Made by a program: the position numbers and the translations under genes. The notes beneath the pieces were generated by a model that saw only the letters and a program-made list of their open reading frames with translations, was not told where the DNA came from and did not search any database. This document shows positions 15,360 through 21,422 of a DNA stretch of 26,698 bases, piece after piece (the stretch's first letter is position 1; every line of letters begins with the position of its first letter). This DNA is from Candidatus Latescibacterota bacterium (GTDB lineage: Bacteria > Latescibacterota > UBA2968 > UBA8231): contig JAGWBY010000060.1 in assembly GCA_021295675.1 (NCBI GenBank), positions 31,424-58,121 on the forward strand, in the 5' to 3' direction.

Positions 15360-17309
15360 TCAATAGGCGACGGCAATGGGCCGCATTTGCACTTGGCGCT
15401 GCCCGCCGCTCTCGACCTCGACTTGGCAGATGTACAGACCGGGGGCGACCTGCTGGCCAGCCTCGTCTCGCCCGTCCCATTGATGTGGATGCCGGCCCGC
15501 GCCATCGGCGTCTGCGTACACGCGCCGCACCAAGCGACCGCTCAAGTCTCGCACCAGCACCTCCACCGGCACCGGCTGGGTCACTTTGAGCAGTTCGTAG
15601 GCAATCTCCACTTGGTCGTTGATCTGGTCGCCGTTGGGCGTAAACACCTCGGTGCTCAGCGACACGGCACCTAAGACCTTATCGTCTAGGGTCATCGCCT
15701 GCACCAAAAGTTGGTTGCCATCTACCAGCTCGTTGGCCTCGCCAGCGGCCACGAGTTGGCCGATCTCCCCCGGCGCAGTGCTGTCGATCACCCGACCTTC
15801 AAAAATTGCGCCAAAGCGGAAAATTTCCGCGCGCACATCCACTTCGAGCAGCTCGCCGCTGCGCGCGACATCGAGTCGTGGGAAACCCAAGACTACGCCG
15901 GCCTCCTCGGCCACGGCGCTGAAATCCGCCACGGGTTCACCGCTGAGGCGCACGGCCTCCACGCCGACGATCCGGCCGCCGACCAAGCGCAGGTCCAAAC
16001 CGTCAAATCCTTGGTCGCCGGGTTCAATCGTCGGGCGCACTGCATAGGTAAACGTGCGTTCCTCAGCCACGGCCGCTTGCCAAGGATCAATCTCGCCGAC
16101 TAAGCCGGTCACCAAGCGCGGGGAAACGGCGAATTCGAGATAGCCGAGCTGGCCGCCAGCTTGGCCGAAGGAGCTGAATGCTATCCTGAACTGCACGTAG
16201 CGGTGGGAGCGCGTCGCCCGCAGCGCCACGCCCGCGCTGTCGGCGAACTCGTACGGCGACGACCACAACTCCCATTGGGCGGTGTCGTCGGTGATGGCCC
16301 CGCGCATGATCGGCCCCAAGCGGCCATAGGTTTTGCGGGTCAGCAGCTTGCCGTCCTCGCCAAAGGGCACCTGCTCGTCGCCGCGGAAGGTATTGCGCCA
16401 GTACACGAGCGGCGTCTCATCACCGCCAGCGCGGGAGCGGATCTCCACTTGCGCCCCTTCGTCCTGCCGCCCTCCCCAGCGCACCCAGCCCAGATTGGCG
16501 AATTCGCCTATATCGAGGACGTTGGACTGGTACGAGGCCGAGCCTTGGAAACCGCCGCCGTACACCTCCAACTCAGCCAAGTCCCATATCTCATTTTGGG
16601 GCATCACGTGAATCATCAAATAGCGGATCGGCCTTCCGTCTAACTCAATGTCGAGCTGCGGGTTTTTGTTTTCCAGGATTTCCGCGACCACCTGCAGTTT
16701 AATGCCCTTCTTTTGGTCGGCCTCTCCCAGCGACCGATTGAGCGCACTCGCTCCAACAAATTCAATCTGATCAACGCCGCCTCCAGCATCGGTCTGCGCA
16801 GCGACGATGACGTGGGCGACTGAGCGCTCGCTGCCCACCTGTGGGACAAAGCGAATCAACCGCGTCGCAAAGTCGCCGCCGAGATCAAAGAAAAAAGCCG
16901 TGCCGCGGAAGGTATGGGCGTGTTCCCTCGGACGGGTCTCCAAGAAAAACGTCGTTGGGTCCCCGTCGATCACCAATTTCAACTCGTCGCCGACATCTTC
17001 AAAACCATTGTACGCGCCGTGCTGAAAATTGCCGCTGACCCCGCTCAGGGTAGTAGCCATATTATCGCCCTCGTTGTAGAAAAACGGCGTGATCTGCTCC
17101 GTGAGCGCGAGCCCAAAGCTCTCGCCGCCGAGGTCTTTATCTAAGTCGGCCCAGTTCAACTGGCGAAACTCGGCACCCGCCTCCACCTCAGCCGGCGGCG
17201 GCAGGCTCTCGCCGCCGATGCGATAGACGACCAAGGCCGCACTCGGCTGGACGCCGAGCAAAGCCAACAGGGCCGCGATGAGCCATGTCGTGCACTGCAA
17301 TTTTTTCAC
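15360..17309 (-). CDS. Surface protein with discoidin-like and FlgD-like modules, paralogue 1 of 3
   Basis: A 649-residue exported protein starting at GTG (17307-17309) with GGAGGTG about seven bases upstream. The signal peptide is 'MKKLQCTTWLIAALLALLG', cleaved near 'PSAA'. A discoidin-like region spans about 110-252 ('VIDGDPTTFFLETRP', 'TAFFFDLGGDFATRLIRFVP', 'DLAELEVYGGGF'). It is followed by 'WELWSSPYE' (346-354) and 'HRYVQFRI' (369-376), the central module ('GEIDP' 405-409, 'GFDGLDL' 434-440) and the FlgD-like module (about 554-632: 'FTPNGDQIND', 'LVRDLSGRLVR', 'APGLYICQVEV'). It ends 'RPIAVAY'. It is the first of three same-strand paralogues with gaps of 11-12 bases. A strong terminator lies just upstream (17321-17354), so expression relative to the CBM9-like gene is probably lowered, or a promoter is hidden in that gene. 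Confidence 0.9.
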   Translation of the reverse strand: MKKLQCTTWLIAALLALLGVQPSAALVVYRIGGESLPPPAEVEAGAEFRQLNWADLDKDLGGESFGLALTEQITPFFYNEGDNMATTLSGVSGNFQHGAYNGFEDVGDELKLVIDGDPTTFFLETRPREHAHTFRGTAFFFDLGGDFATRLIRFVPQVGSERSVAHVIVAAQTDAGGGVDQIEFVGASALNRSLGEADQKKGIKLQVVAEILENKNPQLDIELDGRPIRYLMIHVMPQNEIWDLAELEVYGGGFQGSASYQSNVLDIGEFANLGWVRWGGRQDEGAQVEIRSRAGGDETPLVYWRNTFRGDEQVPFGEDGKLLTRKTYGRLGPIMRGAITDDTAQWELWSSPYEFADSAGVALRATRSHRYVQFRIAFSSFGQAGGQLGYLEFAVSPRLVTGLVGEIDPWQAAVAEERTFTYAVRPTIEPGDQGFDGLDLRLVGGRIVGVEAVRLSGEPVADFSAVAEEAGVVLGFPRLDVARSGELLEVDVRAEIFRFGAIFEGRVIDSTAPGEIGQLVAAGEANELVDGNQLLVQAMTLDDKVLGAVSLSTEVFTPNGDQINDQVEIAYELLKVTQPVPVEVLVRDLSGRLVRRVYADADGAGRHPHQWDGRDEAGQQVAPGLYICQVEVESGGQRQVQMRPIAVAY

Positions 17310-17320
17310 AATGGCACCTC

Positions 17321-17354
17321 CAAGAAGAAAAGGGGATGGGACTAGCCCATCCCC
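17321..17354 (-). terminator. Rho-independent terminator of the CBM9-like gene
   Basis: The plus strand at 17332-17354 reads a perfect 9-bp inverted repeat, GGGGATGGG / CCCATCCCC, with the five-base loop ACTAG. On the minus strand it is followed by TTTTCTTCTT (17331 down to 17322). GC-rich stem plus T-rich tract, 30 bases after the stop of the CBM9-like gene, is a standard intrinsic terminator in the right orientation. It ends only a few bases before the Shine-Dalgarno of the next gene, leaving no room for a separate promoter downstream of it. Confidence 0.88.
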
Positions 17355-17384
17355 CCTCGTTCTTGCATCCTAAATACTACCCGC

Positions 17385-18329
17385 TTACTGGACGAAAGCG
17401 GACTTGATGCGACCCCAGCTATTCGCCTCGACCGCGCTCTCGATCGCGCTGAAATCGACGCGCGGATCAACGGGTGCCAACAGGAAATCCGTGGCCGAAG
17501 CCGTGGTTTTCCACACGTCGCTAGCGCCCGAAAGAGACCACTGGCCAGAGTGCTCGGTATCCTGACCAACGCCGCCGTCGGCACCGGCTACATCGCTGTC
17601 GAAGACCGCCCAGCCCAAGCCGGTGATATCGCCTTCGTTGTAGTCGTGGATGACGCTGCCTTCCGGGTCATTGAAGAGAAAGTCGTCCCAAGATTGGCGC
17701 CGCACCTCGATAAAGGCCGTGGCCTCGCCGCCGCCGATTTCGCCGTCCAAGCGGAAGCCGTGGTCGGCGTAGGGCAGCTCGTCGTGCCACTGCGCTTGGG
17801 TCATCCAAAACCACGACCAGCTCTCCTGGCCGTCGGGGCCGAGATTCGGGAAACGGGTGTGGTAGGACTGCGCCCAGCGGCCTTGGGCCAAGGCGCGCTC
17901 TTCTTCGTCCTCGATGTCGGCAGCGCCAAAGCGCATCTGCTCGCCGCCGTGGTCGCCATCGACATGCATTTCCCAGCTATCGTCGCCGCCGGCCACGCCG
18001 CCCATGGCGTCGCGATCGTAGAAGTCGTCAAAGCGCTCCATCATAAAATAGAGGCTGTTGGTCGATTCGCTCCAGCCGACGATAGTGCGGAAGTTCAAGT
18101 CGCCGAAATCGGCCGGCTTTTCGCCGTTGAACTCGGTGTGATCGGCAAAGGAAATCAAGTAGTCCTCGGGCACGATCGCCCATTCGGACAGATCGCCGTC
18201 CAGCGTTGGCTCAAGGCCCGCCGGCCACTGGAAAGCCGTGCGCACAGCGCCCTCGGGCACGTGCGCCGTAGCCGGAGCAACGACGCCCACGCACAAGGCC
18301 AGTGCGAGCAAAACAGTGATTTTTTTCAA
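17385..18329 (-). CDS. Small secreted protein with a CBM9-like domain
   Basis: I choose the TTG at 18329 (314 residues). AGGAGG at 18336-18341 is six bases from it, whereas the ATG at 18335 directly abuts the AGGAGG. From TTG the protein begins 'MKKITVLLALALCVGVVAPATA', an ideal signal peptide cleaved before 'HVPEG'. The mature part opens 'PTLDGDLSEWAIVPEDYLISF', the typical start of CBM9-like (DUF1083-type) sandwiches that bind sugars or fuse to surface enzymes. It continues with 'YFMMERFDDFYDRD', 'DDSWEMHVDGDHGG' and 'EATAFIEVRRQSW'. The protein is acidic with several Asp-rich loops. It has its own promoter-like sequence upstream and its own terminator downstream, which suggests a single-gene, well-expressed unit. 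Whether it binds glycan is inference. Confidence 0.88.
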   Translation of the reverse strand: MKKITVLLALALCVGVVAPATAHVPEGAVRTAFQWPAGLEPTLDGDLSEWAIVPEDYLISFADHTEFNGEKPADFGDLNFRTIVGWSESTNSLYFMMERFDDFYDRDAMGGVAGGDDSWEMHVDGDHGGEQMRFGAADIEDEEERALAQGRWAQSYHTRFPNLGPDGQESWSWFWMTQAQWHDELPYADHGFRLDGEIGGGEATAFIEVRRQSWDDFLFNDPEGSVIHDYNEGDITGLGWAVFDSDVAGADGGVGQDTEHSGQWSLSGASDVWKTTASATDFLLAPVDPRVDFSAIESAVEANSWGRIKSAFVQ

Positions 18330-18335
18330 AATCAT

Positions 18336-18341
18336 CCTCCT
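18336..18341 (-). promoter_or_regulatory. Shine-Dalgarno AGGAGG that selects a TTG start
   Basis: The hexamer directly abuts the ATG at 18335, too close to serve it, and is six bases from the in-frame TTG at 18329. The spacing favours TTG and trims two residues (Met-Ile) from the longest reading. Confidence 0.7.
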
Positions 18342-18380
18342 TGGGTTTTAGTTAAAACGCCCGCTACAGTGGGGCATGAT

Positions 18381-18386
18381 ATTATA
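18381..18386 (-). promoter_or_regulatory. Putative -10 element (TATAAT) for the CBM9-like gene
   Basis: A perfect TATAAT on the minus strand lies in the 117-bp gap after the TPR gene. Transcription from it would leave a leader of roughly 45 bases before the start at 18329. No good -35 hexamer sits 16-18 bases upstream, so an activator or another sigma factor may be needed, or the match may be chance. Confidence 0.45.
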
Positions 18387-18452
18387 ATCAAAATGCTTTC
18401 GTTGCACTGCACTTATTTTGATAACGACCTCCTTTCTCTGTGGGGTTGTAAT

Positions 18453-19976
18453 TTATTGCGGTGTTTGCAGGTGTGCAATGCGGCTCTGAGCCGTCGCCAG
18501 CACCTTCTCGTCGCCGCGCCAGTGCCGGACGAAGGCCCCGTACGCGAGGCGTGCCGCCTCGCCCTCGCCCTGTTGTTCGTAGGCTTGGCCCAGCGCGTAG
18601 TGGGAGCGCGCATGAGTGGAATCGCGCCGCACGACCTCCTCAAACTGGGCAATGGCCTCGGCCAAGGACTCGCGCCGAGCCAAAGCCATGCCCAATCCGT
18701 AGTACGCATCGCGCAACTCGGCGTCGCAGGCGAGGGCGGCCCGATAGGCGCTGATGGCTTTTTCCAAGTCGTCCTGCAGAGCATACACATTGCCCAAGGC
18801 ATTGTGCGCCTTGGCGTAGCAGGCGTCGATGTCCAAGGCGCGGGAAAACGCGGCCTCGGCTTCGGCCCAACGCTGCTTTTGCGCATGGGCAAAGCCCATG
18901 GTGAAATGCGCTTCGGGCGCGCGCCGGCCACGAGGATCGTGCGCTGCGATTTTGCCGGCCAAGTGCGCGGCGCGCTCGACATCGCCCTGCCGCAGGTGGA
19001 TTTGCACCACCGCGGCCAGCGCGTCAACGTGCTCGGGGTCGCGGCTAAGCACTTCCTTGTACGTACTCAGCGCGTCGGCGTATTGCCCCAAGCGCATCTG
19101 CGCTCGGCCCAGCGCCAACCGCGCTTCCACATCGCCCGGCTCTCTCTCCAGCACCTTTTCCAAGGTCTCTTCCCGCTCTGACAAGTCGAGCAGGCCCTCT
19201 AGGCGCGCGAGCATGGCTTCGGCTTCGTCGTAGCGGCCCTGAGCCGAGTACAAATTCGCCAAATCGTGGTACGCCTCGCCGTAGTTGGCGTCGAGCGCCA
19301 CGGCCCGGTTGAGCGCCTGCGCTGCTTCGTCGTACCGCTTCTCGTTTAGGTAGAGCCGTCCCATGTCCCGCCAGATTTCTTTGCGCCTTGGTGCCAACTC
19401 GGCCGCTTCCAGCAAAACCTCTTCCGCGCGTGCATTGCGTCCCTGCTGGCTGTAGAGCAACGCTAGGGCCTGCCGCGCTTCCACGTCTTTTGGCGCGATG
19501 TAAAGCGCCCTCAGCAGGGCCTCTTCGGCGCGCTCGTATTGCCCCTGCTCCTTGTGCAAGAAGGCCAGCAAGCGATACGAGCTAGGCGATTGAGGGTCGA
19601 AGCGCAGCGCGGTTTCCGCCGCCTCTACGGCCTGCGGGTAGCGACCTGCTTCGAGGTGGGCGATGGCCAAGTTGTGATAGGAGGGAATGTACATCGAATC
19701 CAGCGCAATGGCCCGCGCAAAGTGCGCGGCCGCATCCGTGCTCTTGCGCTGCAAATGCGCCAAGCCTAAGTAAAAGTGTGCGTCGCGGGACAGCGAATCG
19801 CGGCTAACGGCCTCTTGGTACACAGCCGCAGCTTGGTCGTACTGGCCCTGATCCAAATAGGCCCTTCCCACTGCGAGCAGTGAATCGTCCGCTGGCGGCT
19901 CTTGCCGCACCTCGCCGCATCCTCCGATTGAGAGGAGGGCGAGAAGGGCGATGCAATCCACGGGCGAGCGAGGCAT
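18453..19976 (-). CDS. TPR-repeat lipoprotein
   Basis: A 507-residue protein starting at the ATG at 19976 with AGGAGA about 11 bases upstream. The signal 'MPRSPVDCIALLALLSIGGC' places a lipobox (IGGC) at Cys20, so it should be anchored to a membrane facing the periplasm or surface. The rest is about a dozen tandem tetratricopeptide repeats (helix pairs of 34 residues). Clear examples are 'AVGRAYLDQGQYDQAAAVYQ', 'ALALLYSQQGRNARAEEVLL', 'AYHDLANLYSAQGRYDEAE', 'ALGNVYALQDDLEKAISAYR' and 'ALGQAYEQQGEGEAARLAY'. TPR arrays are protein-docking scaffolds; the partner is unknown. It is the first gene of the minus arm, next to the divergent promoter island, and is followed by a gene with its own promoter-like element. 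Confidence 0.93.
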   Translation of the reverse strand: MPRSPVDCIALLALLSIGGCGEVRQEPPADDSLLAVGRAYLDQGQYDQAAAVYQEAVSRDSLSRDAHFYLGLAHLQRKSTDAAAHFARAIALDSMYIPSYHNLAIAHLEAGRYPQAVEAAETALRFDPQSPSSYRLLAFLHKEQGQYERAEEALLRALYIAPKDVEARQALALLYSQQGRNARAEEVLLEAAELAPRRKEIWRDMGRLYLNEKRYDEAAQALNRAVALDANYGEAYHDLANLYSAQGRYDEAEAMLARLEGLLDLSEREETLEKVLEREPGDVEARLALGRAQMRLGQYADALSTYKEVLSRDPEHVDALAAVVQIHLRQGDVERAAHLAGKIAAHDPRGRRAPEAHFTMGFAHAQKQRWAEAEAAFSRALDIDACYAKAHNALGNVYALQDDLEKAISAYRAALACDAELRDAYYGLGMALARRESLAEAIAQFEEVVRRDSTHARSHYALGQAYEQQGEGEAARLAYGAFVRHWRGDEKVLATAQSRIAHLQTPQ

Positions 19977-20092
19977 GTCGTAGATTCTCTCCTGAACCAG
20001 AACGGCGACTAAAAACGTTGCAAGTGCTTGTTGTTAAAGTAATTATAGATTAAAATTTGAATTAAAATTTGAATGTCAAATATCATATATAT
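19977..20092. promoter_or_regulatory. AT-rich divergent promoter island with 12-bp direct repeats
   Basis: This is the only divergent junction in the window. Minus strand: a perfect TATAAT at 20042-20047 (weak -35), about 65 bases before the TPR start; a perfect TTGACA lies at 20074-20079 but is 26 bases from it. Plus strand: TTGTTG (20028-20033), 17 bases, then TAAAAT (20051-20056). Two exact direct copies of ATTAAAATTTGA occupy 20049-20060 and 20061-20072, overlapping the plus -10 region, and could be an operator or simply AT-rich promoter DNA. Confidence 0.45.
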
Positions 20093-21298
20093 ATGTATCC
20101 AAAACCTAAGTCAAGAAAGAAAGTGTTCCGCAGTTTGGCGTTTTTCGACCGGGCGGCAGCCCATTTTCTCGCACTCTGCCTGCTCTCTGTTGGCTGCGAC
20201 CCTCCGCCCCCACAACCCCAAGCGGACGCCGCGTACCACGTCTATCCGGGCGACAGCATCCAAGCGGCCCTCGAAGCAGCAGCCCGCGACTCTATCCGCA
20301 AGACCGTCAAGGTCCACGCGGGAACCTACCGTCCGCAGCAAGCTGGCCAAGCAATGCTCTTTTTCGCGGCCCGCCACGATGGTATCGCGCTCGAAGCAGT
20401 GGGGCGCGTGGTCCTGACGGCCGCTCATGCCGAGCGCGCCGACCCCGACGCGGCGAGTTACCCGGCCATCGTCAATCACGTGGTCTTCTTCGGCGATGGT
20501 ATCTCCCAGCGCACCGTCCTGCGCGGTTTCACCATCACCGGTGCCAACAACTTTGCCAGCCGCAGCGAAGGTCCTGAACCCATTCAGCCGGACTCCTCCA
20601 ACGGCGTGCGCTGGGAAAAGGGGCTGTTCTTCTACGCCGACGGCGGCGGCATCAAGGTGTTTGGCCGTTCCTATCCAACCCTCGAAGGACTAGTGATCCA
20701 CGACAACTACGCCAGCCCCTGCGGCGGCGGCATCTCCATCGAGCATCGGGGGTTCGACGCCGAGGCCGTGCTGATCAAAAACTCCATCTTCCGCAACAAT
20801 AGCTGCCAAATCACCGGCGCGGCCGTCGATGTGCTGCCCGGCAGCTCAGCCGTGCTCGACAACTGCCTCTTCGTCGGCAATGTCGCCAATCTCGGCCCCG
20901 ACTACGTGGGTCGCCGTGGCGGCGTCGAGTACAACAAGGCGCATGGCTCAGGTGCGTTGACCGTCTTTCCCGGCGCGCGCGTCGAAGTGCGCAACTGCAC
21001 CTTCACGGACAACTGGAACGGCGTTGACGACAAAGGTCGCGGCAGTTCATACCATAATACCATCTTCTGGATGAACGTGCGCGGCGGCGGCATCGCCCCC
21101 GGCAGCCGCTACGAAGTCGATCTGCTCGACAGCCGCCGTTTCAGCGGCTGCTTTATCCGCGGCCAAATCGACGACCTGCGCGGCACCTTGGACCCGAAGC
21201 GCAATGTACTCCAAGCACCGGACCCGCAATTCGACGAACACTACCGGCCCCAAGCTCCTGCCTATGCCGACGTGGGCTACCGGCCGCCGGAGGAGTAG
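20093..21298 (+). CDS. Right-handed parallel beta-helix lipoprotein
   Basis: Starting at the ATG at 20093 it has 401 residues; a TTG at 20069 is in frame but would put extra residues before the signal. No Shine-Dalgarno is seen for either, so the start is uncertain. The signal 'AHFLALCLLSVGC' gives a lipobox with Cys35. 'YHVYPGDSIQAALEAAA' followed by 'KTVKVHAGTY' is the usual opening of DUF1565/pectate-lyase-like beta-helix proteins. Repeated rungs follow: 'VLRGFTITGANN', 'TLEGLVIHDNYASPCGGGISIE', 'LIKNSIFRNNSCQITGAAVDVL', 'VLDNCLFVGNVAN' and 'VEVRNCTFTDNW'. Such folds bind or cleave acidic polysaccharides, but no lyase catalytic Lys/Arg set is identifiable, so enzymatic activity is not claimed. 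It is followed 124 bases later by an FG-GAP gene with its own promoter. Confidence 0.88.
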   Translation: MYPKPKSRKKVFRSLAFFDRAAAHFLALCLLSVGCDPPPPQPQADAAYHVYPGDSIQAALEAAARDSIRKTVKVHAGTYRPQQAGQAMLFFAARHDGIALEAVGRVVLTAAHAERADPDAASYPAIVNHVVFFGDGISQRTVLRGFTITGANNFASRSEGPEPIQPDSSNGVRWEKGLFFYADGGGIKVFGRSYPTLEGLVIHDNYASPCGGGISIEHRGFDAEAVLIKNSIFRNNSCQITGAAVDVLPGSSAVLDNCLFVGNVANLGPDYVGRRGGVEYNKAHGSGALTVFPGARVEVRNCTFTDNWNGVDDKGRGSSYHNTIFWMNVRGGGIAPGSRYEVDLLDSRRFSGCFIRGQIDDLRGTLDPKRNVLQAPDPQFDEHYRPQAPAYADVGYRPPEE

Positions 21299-21336
21299 AG
21301 CCATAGCTACTTGGCCTCAAACAACAAGCATTCGCT

Positions 21337-21365
21337 TTGATAAAAAAACCGGCGTTGCCTATACT
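21337..21365 (+). promoter_or_regulatory. Sigma-70-type promoter before the FG-GAP/ASPIC gene
   Basis: TTGATA (21337-21342), a 17-base spacer and TATACT (21360-21365) each match the consensus hexamers at five of six positions. It lies in the gap after the beta-helix gene and would give a leader of about 50 bases to the start at 21423. It probably also drives the alpha-galactosidase and second FG-GAP genes, which follow closely. Confidence 0.65.
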
Positions 21366-21422
21366 GTCTGCTCGTCCAGTGTAGGCCCTTGTTCAACTCA
21401 GTCCCCCATGGTCATTTCACCT

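Noticed and set aside
10531..17309. Calling the trio type IX secretion substrates
   Set aside because: The C-terminal module is FlgD-like, but no type IX component is in the window and the canonical Lys-rich sorting end is absent. Only a general export or anchoring role is suggested.
18342..18440. Possible leader peptide between the TPR and CBM9-like genes, with a strong AAGGAGG at about 18427-18433 on the minus strand
   Set aside because: No ATG, GTG or TTG lies 4-12 bases from this site. The nearest GTG frame is about 15 bases away and would encode only 26 unremarkable residues ending at the next start, so coding use is not supported.
17550..19181. Long plus-strand open frame of 543 codons
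   Set aside because: It lies antisense to the CBM9-like gene, the intergenic promoter region and most of the TPR gene, which have signal peptides, ribosome sites and recognisable domains. Low-complexity Val/Ala/Arg-rich translation fits a GC-rich shadow.
20084..20095. Perfect palindrome CATATATATATG containing the start codon of the beta-helix gene
   Set aside because: Alternating AT runs are self-complementary by nature; there is no second copy or other sign of an operator.
21204..21422. Upstream extension of the FG-GAP/ASPIC protein
   Set aside because: It overlaps the end of the beta-helix gene and covers the promoter; the signal peptide begins at 21423.
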